A stretch of DNA of 64,000 nucleotides from VRUE01 sp036379955 (lineage in GTDB: Bacteria; Actinomycetota; Thermoleophilia; Solirubrobacterales; 70-9), in the NCBI GenBank assembly GCA_036379955.1, contig DASVFR010000048.1:62001-126000 (forward strand). Direction: 5' to 3'. Below are positions 23,553 to 31,094 of this stretch, one piece after another (position 1 is the stretch's first letter; the number at the start of each line of letters is the position of its first letter). Below the pieces are notes generated by a model, which was given only the letters and a program-made list of their open reading frames with translations, was not told the origin of the DNA and did not search any database. The translations under genes were made by a program, and so were the position numbers.

Positions 23553-24470
23553 TCAGGACGGCTTGCGGGCGGAAACTAGGAGGTTGTAGAAGAGCTCGGC
23601 GGGGAGGTGGGGCTCGAGCAGGCGGGAGTCGACCTTCTGCAGAGCGATGTAGCTGTTGAAGGCGAAGCGCCGCCAGCTCCAGGAGATCGATTCGGGCTCG
23701 GCGCTCGACTCGACCGTGCGCAGGCCCCAGCCCCAGGCGTTGGCGAGCAGCTCCTCGCCGCCGACGTGGCGTTGCTCGAAGCCGGCGTCGCGCAACAGGC
23801 GGCGCAGGTCGGCGGGAGCGAAGGCGTGCACGTCGACCTCGCCCTCGAGGCTGTGCCCCTCGGACTGCTCGCCCTCGGCGATCGCCCGCGGCTGCGCCCG
23901 CACGAGGCGCCGCCAGGCGGGCGCGACGAGCAGGCCGGCCCGCTTGGGCAGCGCCGCCAACTGGTCGCCGTAGCGCGAGGGCTCGCCGGCGAAGGCGATC
24001 GCGCCGCCCGGCCGCAGCACGCGGCGGAATTCGGCGAACGCCTTGTCGAGGTCGGGGATGTGATGGAGGACCGCGTGGCCGAAGACGAGGTCGAAGCTCT
24101 CGTCTTCGAACGGAAGCTCCTCCGCCTCGGTCTCCACCGTCTCCACGTCGAGCCCGAGCTCCCCCGCCGTCGTCGCCAGCCGCTTCAGCATGCCAGGGGA
24201 GATGTCGGTGGCGGTGAGGCGCTCGACGACTCCGAGCTGCACGAGGTTGAGCGAGAAGTAGCCGGTGCCGGAGCCGATCTCGAGCCCGTCGCCGAAGGTC
24301 TCCCCGTCGCGGCCGCCCAGTGCCTTGACCAGCTTGGCGCGCACCTGCTGCTGGCCGGTGGCGCCGAAGTCGATGCCCCACTTGGCGTCGTATTCGTGCG
24401 CCGCGGCGTCGTGGTAGCGGGTGTTGACGTCCTTGATGTGCTCGGGCGTCGCTGTCGGGGAAGCCGGCAT
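23553..24470 (-). CDS. SAM-dependent methyltransferase (class I)
   Basis: 305 residues from ATG 24470 (MPASPTATPEHIKDVNTRYHD). Motif I GLEIGSGTGYFSLNL, motif II FDLVFGHAVLHHIPDLDKA and post-motif RVLRPGGAIAFAGEPSRY are clear. A ~100-residue C-terminal helical extension (AFAPADLRRLLRDAGFE...LLEPHLPAELFYNLLVSARKPS) resembles actinobacterial methyltransferases of lipid or quinone-like substrates. Divergent from the Rv3030-like gene, 28 bases apart. Substrate unknown. Confidence 0.85.
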   Translation of the reverse strand: MPASPTATPEHIKDVNTRYHDAAAHEYDAKWGIDFGATGQQQVRAKLVKALGGRDGETFGDGLEIGSGTGYFSLNLVQLGVVERLTATDISPGMLKRLATTAGELGLDVETVETEAEELPFEDESFDLVFGHAVLHHIPDLDKAFAEFRRVLRPGGAIAFAGEPSRYGDQLAALPKRAGLLVAPAWRRLVRAQPRAIAEGEQSEGHSLEGEVDVHAFAPADLRRLLRDAGFEQRHVGGEELLANAWGWGLRTVESSAEPESISWSWRRFAFNSYIALQKVDSRLLEPHLPAELFYNLLVSARKPS

Positions 24471-24498
24471 GCGGCCGGGAACAATACGGTCCGGGGCC

Positions 24499-25263
24499 GT
24501 GGAGCGCGAGTACGTGCAGGAAAACCAGCCGCCCGGGGTACCGCCGCTGCCGCTCACCGGCGAGCGCACGCTGCCCGACGTGCCCGAGGAGAACTACTGG
24601 TACCGGCGCCACCTCGTCGTCTACGAGTGGATCGCGGCGCGCGCCGGCGAAAAGCGCGTCGTCGACATGGCCTGTGGCGAGGGCTACGGATCGAACGTGC
24701 TCGCCGGCGCCGCGGCGAGCGTCGTCGGCGTCGACGCCAATCCCGAGGCCCACGAGCACGCCCGCCTGCGCTATGTGCGGCCCAACCTGCGCTTCGAGCG
24801 CGACCTGGTCGAGAGCTTCGCCGAGCCCTGCGACGCGGTCGTCTTCCTGCAGACGATCGAGCACGTGCAGGACCCAGGCGCGATCCTCGAGCACTTCAAG
24901 TCGATGCTGGCCCCCGGCGGCGTCGCCTACGTCTCCACCCCCAACCTGCTCACCCTCGCCCCGCCCGGAGCCGAGAAGTCCGACAATCCCTGGCACGTCA
25001 AGGAGTACCGCGCCGCCGAGTTCCGTCGGCTCTGCGAGGCGCACTTCCCGGGGGTCGAGATGTTTGGCCTCTTCCACGCGCGCAAGCTGCGCGCGCAAGA
25101 GATCGCGATCAAGCTCGGCTGGGATCGCGTCCACAAGGCGCTGCGGCTGACGAAGCCCTTCTACGACCGCTTCACGCCGGCGATCGCCGCCTCGGACTTC
25201 AAGCTTTCCGAGGCCAACCTCGACCGGGCTCTGGATTTCCTCGCCGTCTGCCATGCCGCCTGA
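24499..25263 (+). CDS. Rv3030-like SAM methyltransferase (MGLP locus)
   Basis: 254 residues from GTG 24499. An ATG further upstream would run into the divergent gene. N-terminal LTGERTLPDVPEENYWYRRH is the segment I recall as shared with mycobacterial Rv3030. Motif I DMACGEGYGSNVL, then VVFLQTIEHVQDPGAI and YVSTPNLLTLAPPG. It overlaps the GH57 gene by 11 bases. In mycobacteria the equivalent gene is required for methylglucose lipopolysaccharide; methylation of a glucan or its cap is inferred. Confidence 0.82.
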   Translation: MEREYVQENQPPGVPPLPLTGERTLPDVPEENYWYRRHLVVYEWIAARAGEKRVVDMACGEGYGSNVLAGAAASVVGVDANPEAHEHARLRYVRPNLRFERDLVESFAEPCDAVVFLQTIEHVQDPGAILEHFKSMLAPGGVAYVSTPNLLTLAPPGAEKSDNPWHVKEYRAAEFRRLCEAHFPGVEMFGLFHARKLRAQEIAIKLGWDRVHKALRLTKPFYDRFTPAIAASDFKLSEANLDRALDFLAVCHAA

Positions 25264-26665
25264 GGGCGGCGCCGGCGATCTGGCGATCGTCCTCCACTCC
25301 CATATGCCCTACGTGGAGGGGTTCGGGACCTATCCCTTCGGGGAGGAGTGGCTGTTCGACGCGGTGATCCGGTCGTACCTGCCGGTGTTGGAGGTGGCGG
25401 AGAAGCTGACGATGACCGTGACGCCGGTGCTGGCGGACCAGCTGGAGGACAGGGGAGTGCACGAGCGCCTGCGTCGTTTCCTGCTCGACTGGCGGATCGG
25501 TGCGGCGGAGGCCGACGCTCGTGAGGTCCCGGCCGAGTGCCGCGACGCCTGCGAGGCCGAGCGGGCGCGCTACGCGCATGCGCTGGAGCTGCTCGACGGG
25601 AACGGGGGGGATCCGCTGCGTGCCTTCCAGGCCGCGGCGGCGGAAGGCCGCATCGCGCTTGCCGCCTCCGCCGCCACGCACTCGGTCTTGCCGCTGCTCG
25701 CCACCCGCGCGGGGCTGCGCCTGCAGCTCGACGCCGGCATCCGCTCGCATCGCCGGCGTTTCGGCTGGGACGGCGGTCTCTGGCTGCCCGAGTGCGCCTA
25801 CGCGCCCGGGCTGGAGTGGCGGCTGGCGGAACATGGGGTGCGCTGGTTCTGCGTCGACCAGAGCGCCCACGCCGGCTCGCTCGACGCCCTGGCCCCCGTC
25901 GCCACCGAGGCCGGGCCGGTCGCCCTGCCGATCGACTGGGAGGCGATCCAGTGGCTCTGGTCGCTCGACGGCTATCCCTCCGACCCCGCCCACGCCCAGT
26001 TCGCCGGCAAATCGTTGCGTGGCGTGCGGATCTGGAAGGTGGGCGGAGGTGGCTACGAACCGGCCGCCGCGGCCACGGCGGCGCGTCGCCAGGCGGGCGA
26101 GTTCCTCGCCGCCGCCGCCGCTCGCCTGCGCGCCTACGCCGAGTCCAGGGGCCGCCGCGGCCTGCTCGTCTTCGCGATCGACACCGAGCTCCTCGGCCAT
26201 TGGTGGTCGGAGGGAGCGATCTGGCTGCGCGAGGTGCTGAGCGCCGCGGCCGGCGCCGGCGTCCGTCTGCTCACGGCCCCCGAGGCGCTCGCCGAGCATC
26301 CTCCGGTGGAGCGGACGCTCGCCGCCTCGACCTGGGGCGAGGACAAGGACCTGAGCACCTGGGACTCGCCGGCGGTCGCCGACCTCGCCTGGGGGGTGCG
26401 GCGGCTGGAGCTGCGCCTGCTGCGCGCCCTCTCGGGCGGCCTGCGCGGCGACGCGGCGCTGCGCGCGGCCCGCGAGCTGCTCGCCGCCCAGGCGAGCGAC
26501 TGGGCCTTCCTCGACAAACGCGGCCAGGCTGGCGACTACTCCTACCAGCGGGCCGTTTCCCACGCCGAAGCGGCGCTGGAGGCCATAGACTCCCCGGCCA
26601 TCGCCGATCCGTGCCTGCGCTCCCTTGCCCCGGACCTGAGCCTCTCGTCGCTCCTGCAACCTTGA
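25253..26665 (+). CDS. GH57 family alpha-glucan branching enzyme-like protein (Rv3031-like)
   Basis: 470 residues. GH57 catalytic machinery is visible: nucleophile Glu about 180 in WLPECAYAPG and acid/base Asp about 310 in FAIDTELLGHWW. His residues near the start (VLHSHMPYVEGFG) and a C-terminal helical domain are typical of DUF1957 branching enzymes. It would form alpha-1,6 branches in a short alpha-1,4-glucan. It lies between the methyltransferase and the GT4 gene with overlaps on both sides. Confidence 0.88.
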   Translation: MPPEGGAGDLAIVLHSHMPYVEGFGTYPFGEEWLFDAVIRSYLPVLEVAEKLTMTVTPVLADQLEDRGVHERLRRFLLDWRIGAAEADAREVPAECRDACEAERARYAHALELLDGNGGDPLRAFQAAAAEGRIALAASAATHSVLPLLATRAGLRLQLDAGIRSHRRRFGWDGGLWLPECAYAPGLEWRLAEHGVRWFCVDQSAHAGSLDALAPVATEAGPVALPIDWEAIQWLWSLDGYPSDPAHAQFAGKSLRGVRIWKVGGGGYEPAAAATAARRQAGEFLAAAAARLRAYAESRGRRGLLVFAIDTELLGHWWSEGAIWLREVLSAAAGAGVRLLTAPEALAEHPPVERTLAASTWGEDKDLSTWDSPAVADLAWGVRRLELRLLRALSGGLRGDAALRAARELLAAQASDWAFLDKRGQAGDYSYQRAVSHAEAALEAIDSPAIADPCLRSLAPDLSLSSLLQP

Positions 26666-27858
26666 CCCGCGTACTGATCCTCTCCTGGGAGTACCCGCCG
26701 CTGATCGAGGGCGGCCTGGCCCGGCACGTGCGCAAGCTCTCCGAGGCGCTGGTCGAGCGCGACGTCGAGGTCCACGTCCTCACCCGGGGCGGCGAGGAGT
26801 CGCCGGCCGAGGAGAGCTGCGCCGAGGTCGCCATCCACCGCATCCGCGAGCCGAAGCGCCCGACTGATCTTGGCGAGTTCGTCGCCTGGGTCGAGCGGAT
26901 GAACTCCGACATGCTCGCCGCCGGGGTCGAGCTCGGCGATCGCTACAGCTTCGACCTCGTCCACGGCCACGACTGGCTCGTCGCCAACGCCTGCGACCAC
27001 CTCGCCAAGCGGTTTGGCGCGCCGCTGGTGACGACGATCCACGCCACCGAGCACGGCCGTCACCAGGGCTGGGTCGACAAGCACCCCCAGTCCTACATCC
27101 ACGGGGTCGAGCGCTGGATCGCCAACCGCTCCGACCGCACGATCGCCTGCTCGCACTACATGCGCGAGCAGATCGCCGACATCTTCGACGTCGACGAGGA
27201 GCGCATCGCGGTGATCCCGAACGGAATCGACCCCGACGACCTGCAGCCACAGGACCCGGCGGAGCTGACCCGGCTGCGCTCGGAGTTCGCCGAGCCCGAC
27301 CAGAAACTGGTGCTGCTGATCGGCCGCCTCGTCTACGAGAAGGGGTTCCAGCTGGCGCTGGAGGCGATGCCCCGCCTGGTCGAGGAGGTCCCCGGCACCC
27401 GCTTCCTGATCGCCGGCTCGGGCACCCACGAGGCCGAGCTCCACAAGCAGGCCGAGGAGCTGGGGCTGATGGAGCACGGCACCTTTCTCGGCTGGATCGG
27501 CGACGACGTCCTGCACTCGCTCTACAAGATCGCCGACCTGACCGTGGTGCCCTCGATCTACGAGCCCTTCGGGCTGGTGGCGCTGGAGGCGATGGCGAGC
27601 GGCTGTCCCTGCATCGTCGCCGACACCGGCGGGCTGCGCGAGGTGGTGCCTCGCGAGGACGTCGGGTTGCGCTTCCGCGCGCACGACCCGGAAGCGCTCG
27701 CGGAGGTGGCGATCCGCGTCCTCTCCGACGACGAGCTCGGCCGCAGCCTCGTCGCCGAAGCCTACGAGCACCTGCGCCGCTTCGACTGGGGCGACGTCGC
27801 CGAGCAGACGGCGGCCGTCTACGTCGACCTGGTCGGCGCCCAGCTGGACCGAGCCTGA
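26662..27858 (+). CDS. GT4 glycosyltransferase (Rv3032-like)
   Basis: 398 residues. It starts at TTG 26662, overlapping the GH57 stop (TTGA), because the GT-B N-terminus begins immediately (TRVLILSWEYPPLIEGGLARHV). Donor-site motifs: IPNGIDPDDL, LLIGRLVYEKGFQLALEA, and PSIYEPFGLVALEAMASG (EX7E). GT4 enzymes of this type elongate alpha-1,4-glucan from an activated glucose donor. The order methyltransferase-GH57-GT4 reproduces Rv3030-Rv3031-Rv3032. Confidence 0.9.
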   Translation: MTRVLILSWEYPPLIEGGLARHVRKLSEALVERDVEVHVLTRGGEESPAEESCAEVAIHRIREPKRPTDLGEFVAWVERMNSDMLAAGVELGDRYSFDLVHGHDWLVANACDHLAKRFGAPLVTTIHATEHGRHQGWVDKHPQSYIHGVERWIANRSDRTIACSHYMREQIADIFDVDEERIAVIPNGIDPDDLQPQDPAELTRLRSEFAEPDQKLVLLIGRLVYEKGFQLALEAMPRLVEEVPGTRFLIAGSGTHEAELHKQAEELGLMEHGTFLGWIGDDVLHSLYKIADLTVVPSIYEPFGLVALEAMASGCPCIVADTGGLREVVPREDVGLRFRAHDPEALAEVAIRVLSDDELGRSLVAEAYEHLRRFDWGDVAEQTAAVYVDLVGAQLDRA

Positions 27859-27862
27859 GCCA

Positions 27863-28141
27863 CTAGTTCGAGCTCGGGTGGCCGCCGGGGGCGACCGAGA
27901 AGCTGCCGGCGGTGAAGCGGCCGGGGTTCCAGTCGATGCCCTCGATCAGCTCTTCGGGGCGGATCGTCAGTGCCCCCGCCAGCTTGACCAGCGTGTCGAT
28001 GCGCGGGATGCGTTCGCCGCGCTCCAGCAGGCCGATCTCCGTGCGGTGCAGGGCGGAGTGGTAGGCGAGCTCCTCCTGCGACAGCTTCGCCCGCTTGCGG
28101 GCGCGGACGAGATTGTGCCCGAAGCGACTGGCGATGTCCAT
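27863..28141 (-). CDS. XRE-family transcriptional regulator
   Basis: 92 residues. HTH: NLVRARKRAKLSQEELAYHS, ALHRTEIGLLERGERIPRID, then LVKLAGALTIRPEELIEGI, plus a ~20-residue tail. It ends 4 bases from the convergent GT4 gene and is divergent from the Phd-VapC pair, so it may control that pair or itself through the inverted repeat at 28208-28237. Confidence 0.85.
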   Translation of the reverse strand: MDIASRFGHNLVRARKRAKLSQEELAYHSALHRTEIGLLERGERIPRIDTLVKLAGALTIRPEELIEGIDWNPGRFTAGSFSVAPGGHPSSN

Positions 28142-28207
28142 CGCCAGGAATGCTCTGTCATCCAGCCGGAAAATCTACAGACCCCCTTCTGTCCTACGGA
28201 CGTGCGT

Positions 28208-28237
28208 AGACAATACGCTTCCAGCATGTTATTGTCT
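28208..28237. promoter_or_regulatory. Inverted repeat in the divergent XRE / phd-vapC promoter region
   Basis: AGACAAT (28208-28214) and ATTGTCT (28231-28237), 16 bases apart, lie between the two divergent transcription units. This is a plausible operator for the XRE protein or for the Phd-VapC complex. No promoter elements are convincing enough to assign. Confidence 0.4.
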
Positions 28238-28312
28238 GCAACGGTTGTTGCGAGCGGCGAGAAAAGTGTCGAAGGAACCGCCGCTGACGATCGCGCGAAT
28301 TACCATGACCAC

Positions 28313-28591
28313 ATGCGAGAGATCGGAGTTGGGGAGTTGAAAGCGAACCTCAGCAAGGTGCTACGACGTGTCGGAGAAGGGGAGCGGGTGAGAGTCACCA
28401 GCCGCGGCCGGTACGTCGCCGACCTGTTGCCGCCCGAAACCGACCCAGCTGAGATGCGGATGCGCAAGCTGATCGCCGAAGGCCGGGTGACCCCGCCGTC
28501 CGCACCGCTCGACCGGAACCCGCCGCCCCCACGCAAGACCGGTGGCTCGGCCTCCGCGATCATCCTCGCCGAACGCGAAGAAGACCGTTGA
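28313..28591 (+). CDS. Phd/YefM-like antitoxin
   Basis: 92 residues from ATG 28313. The N-terminal MREIGVGELKANLSKVLRRV and VRVTSRGRYVADLLPP are the Phd/VapB DNA-binding fold. The Pro-rich C-terminus is the expected toxin-neutralising tail. Its stop overlaps the TTG start of the PIN-domain gene, the usual coupling for such pairs. Confidence 0.85.
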   Translation: MREIGVGELKANLSKVLRRVGEGERVRVTSRGRYVADLLPPETDPAEMRMRKLIAEGRVTPPSAPLDRNPPPPRKTGGSASAIILAEREEDR

Positions 28592-28989
28592 ACCTCTACC
28601 TGGACGCGAGCGCGCTGGTCAAGCGCTATGTGGACGAGGCCGGCAGCGACGAGGTCGTCATGGCGATGAACGCCGCCGATAGGTGGTCCATGTGCCGCAT
28701 CGGCTTCGTGGAGACGGTTGGGGCCGTCGCGCGCGAGGGCGAGCCGGAGGACGTGGCCAGGGTCGAGCGCGACTGGATCGGCTTTCACGTGATCGAGCTG
28801 GATCAGCTGCTCGCCGAGCGGGCGGCGACGCTTGTCGCCGACCATGAGCTTCGCGCCCTCGACGCGATTCACCTGGCCGCGGCGCTGGACCTCTCGGTCG
28901 AGGACCGGACGGTCGCCACCTGGGACGCCCGTCTGCATCGCGCGGCTCGCGAGCGCGGGCTGCGCACGTTGCCCGCGGCGCTCATCTGA
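28588..28989 (+). CDS. vapC: VapC-like PIN-domain ribonuclease toxin
   Basis: 133 residues, TTG start (TTGA overlap). All four acidic positions of the PIN active site are visible: Asp6 in LYLDASALVK, Glu in FVETVGA, Asp in LRALDAIHLAAAL, and Asp in ATWDARLH. A Mg-dependent RNase, presumably cleaving tRNA or rRNA and neutralised by the Phd-like partner upstream. Confidence 0.9.
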   Translation: MNLYLDASALVKRYVDEAGSDEVVMAMNAADRWSMCRIGFVETVGAVAREGEPEDVARVERDWIGFHVIELDQLLAERAATLVADHELRALDAIHLAAALDLSVEDRTVATWDARLHRAARERGLRTLPAALI

Positions 28990-29005
28990 GCGGAGCGACC
29001 CTGCG

Positions 29006-29668
29006 CTACTCGGCCCCAGGCGGCCGCAGTGTGGTCCAGGCCTCCGGGTCCGGCTCGACCGGGTCAGCCCAGCGCAGCTCCTTCGGGGCCTCGCGCATGC
29101 GGATGATCCGGGCCGGGATTCCGGCGACGACGGCGTTTGCCGGCACGTCCCTGGTCACCACCGAGTTGGTGCCGACGATCGAGTTGTCACCGACGCGGAC
29201 GCCGCGCAGGATGCAGGCGCCGTAGCCGATCCAGACGTTGGAGCCGACGACGACGTCGCGCTTGTAGATGCCCTGCTGGCGGATCGGGCGCTCGACTTCG
29301 ACGACGCCGTGGTCGAAGTCGATGAACATCGAGCGGTCGGCGATCACGCACTGCTCGCCGATCCGCACTCGCTGGTAGGCGGAGATCGTGCACTCCTGAC
29401 CCATCACCGTCTTCGCCCCGATCTCGACCCGACCCTCGTGGCAGCGGATCTTGGTCCCGTCGCCGACCCAGACGAAGCGGCCGAAGTCGATCCGGCCCTT
29501 GCGGCCGACCTCGAGTTCGAGGCGGCGGCCGAGGAAAAGCAGCCCGTCGGTGCGCCAGCGCCGGCCCGCGTGGGTCAGGGCGCGGCGCCAGAGGTAACGC
29601 CAGAGCAGGCGCCCGTATTTACGGTTGAGCATCCCGTGGCGGGCGAGGTAGCGGATCGTCTCGGTCAC
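29006..29668 (-). CDS. Left-handed beta-helix acyltransferase
   Basis: 220 residues. Hexapeptide repeats run from about 60 to 185 (VEIGAKTVMG, VRIGEQCVIAD, VVVGSNVWIGYGACILRGVRVGDNSIVGTNSVVTRDVPANAVVAGIPARII), the signature of CoA-dependent acetyltransferases of the NodL/CysE/LacA type. A basic helical N-terminus (MTETIRYLARHG...) may bind membrane or glycan. Likely O-acetylates a sugar; substrate unknown. Divergent from meaB with 29 bases between them. Confidence 0.85.
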   Translation of the reverse strand: MTETIRYLARHGMLNRKYGRLLWRYLWRRALTHAGRRWRTDGLLFLGRRLELEVGRKGRIDFGRFVWVGDGTKIRCHEGRVEIGAKTVMGQECTISAYQRVRIGEQCVIADRSMFIDFDHGVVEVERPIRQQGIYKRDVVVGSNVWIGYGACILRGVRVGDNSIVGTNSVVTRDVPANAVVAGIPARIIRMREAPKELRWADPVEPDPEAWTTLRPPGAE

Positions 29669-29697
29669 GGCGGCGCGGACTCTAGACTGGCCGGGCC

Positions 29698-30660
29698 GTG
29701 TCCGACTCGACCAAGACAGCGTCCCTCTCCGAGCGCCTCGTCGCCGGCGACAAGCGCGCTCTGGCGCGGGCGATCACGCTGATCGAGTCCGACGACCCGG
29801 CTGGTTGGGAGCTGGTGCGCGAGGTCTACCCGCGCACCGGCAAGGCGCGGATCGTGGGCTTCACGGGACCGCCCGGGGTCGGCAAGAGCACCCTGATCGG
29901 CGCCCTCACCGCGGAGCTGCGCAAGGCCGAGCGACAGGTCGCCGTGCTCTCGATCGACCCCTCGAGCCCCTTCACCCAGGGCGCCCTGCTCGGCGACCGG
30001 ATCCGGCTCACAGAGCACTTCCTCGACCCCGGCGTCTTCATCCGCTCGATGGCCTCGCGCGGCGCCCTTGGCGGCCTCTCGGAGGCTGCCCTACAGGTGG
30101 CGTTGGCGATGGACGCGGCGGGCAAGGACGACGTCCTGATCGAGACGGTCGGCGTCGGCCAGGCCGAGATCGACATCGTCGACCACGCGGACACGATCGT
30201 CCTGGCGCTGATGCCGGGCTCGGGCGACTCGATCCAGGCGCTGAAGGCGGGGGTGATGGAGATTCCCGACGTGATCGTCGTCAACAAGGCCGACCACCCG
30301 ATGACCGACACGATGGTGCGCGAGGTCCGCGGCGTGCTCGCCCTCTCGCACGACCCGGAAGGCTGGCAGGTGCCGATCCTGCGCACCGAGGCGGCGCGCG
30401 GCGAGGGAGTCGACGAGCTGGCCGAGGCGATCGACCGCCACCGCGCCCACATCGAGGAGGCGGGAACGCTCGAGGAGCGCCGCGCCCGCAACCTGCGCAA
30501 CGAGGTGCTCGGCATCGCGACCTCGCGGATGCGGCGCCGGCTCGAGGCGACCGCCGCCAGCGACCCCGAGACGACGGCCCTGCTCGAGCGGGTGGTACGG
30601 CGCGAGCTCGACCCGGCCAGCGCCGCCTCGGTGCTGCTCGAGAGGCAGGGCGATGGCTGA
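29698..30660 (+). CDS. meaB: MeaB/ArgK-family GTPase, B12-mutase chaperone
   Basis: 320 residues, GTG start. G-protein motifs: Walker A GPPGVGKST (about 57-65), SIDPSSPFTQGALLGDRIR, switch II ETVGVGQAEIDIVDHADT, and base-specificity NKAD. C-terminal dimerisation helices. MeaB loads and protects adenosylcobalamin-dependent acyl-CoA mutases; its clients are probably the mutase subunits at 41.5 and 48.1 kb. Confidence 0.93.
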   Translation: MSDSTKTASLSERLVAGDKRALARAITLIESDDPAGWELVREVYPRTGKARIVGFTGPPGVGKSTLIGALTAELRKAERQVAVLSIDPSSPFTQGALLGDRIRLTEHFLDPGVFIRSMASRGALGGLSEAALQVALAMDAAGKDDVLIETVGVGQAEIDIVDHADTIVLALMPGSGDSIQALKAGVMEIPDVIVVNKADHPMTDTMVREVRGVLALSHDPEGWQVPILRTEAARGEGVDELAEAIDRHRAHIEEAGTLEERRARNLRNEVLGIATSRMRRRLEATAASDPETTALLERVVRRELDPASAASVLLERQGDG

Positions 30661-31054
30661 GGCGGGCTCCGCCGCAGCGCTTTCGGCAGGGGCGGTCGGG
30701 CGCTGGACCGGCTATGGGGTGGACGACATCGATGGCTCGGCGGTCGGCCAGGTACACGGTCTCTTCGTCGACGCCGACAGCGGCGAGCCGAGCTGGCTGA
30801 TCGTCCGCCAGGGACGCCTGCGCGGCACGCTCGTCGCCGTGCCCCTGCGCGATTGCGCCGCGGCCGTCGACCGCGTTTGGGTCGCCCAGGGGCGCGAGAC
30901 GATCCGCACCGCCCCGGTCGTAGACCCCTTACGACCGTTGCTGCGCGAGCACGAGCTGACGATCTGCAACCACTTCCGCATCGGCGAGCGGGTGGGCCGC
31001 GCCGCCGAGGTCGCCGGGCGTGCCGAGGGCACCGTCACCTCCAAGCCCACCTGA
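30653..31054 (+). CDS. PRC-barrel domain protein
   Basis: 133 residues, overlapping meaB by 8 bases. The middle (about 18-75: GYGVDDIDGSAVGQVHGLFVD, PSWLIVRQG, LVAVPLRDC) is a PRC-barrel, a small beta-barrel used for protein-protein contacts. A helical tail follows. No enzymatic motif. Function unknown. Confidence 0.75.
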   Translation: MAEAGSAAALSAGAVGRWTGYGVDDIDGSAVGQVHGLFVDADSGEPSWLIVRQGRLRGTLVAVPLRDCAAAVDRVWVAQGRETIRTAPVVDPLRPLLREHELTICNHFRIGERVGRAAEVAGRAEGTVTSKPT

Positions 31055-31094
31055 CATCACGCCCTCGTAAGGCGTACCTGGCAAGGTTGGGGCG

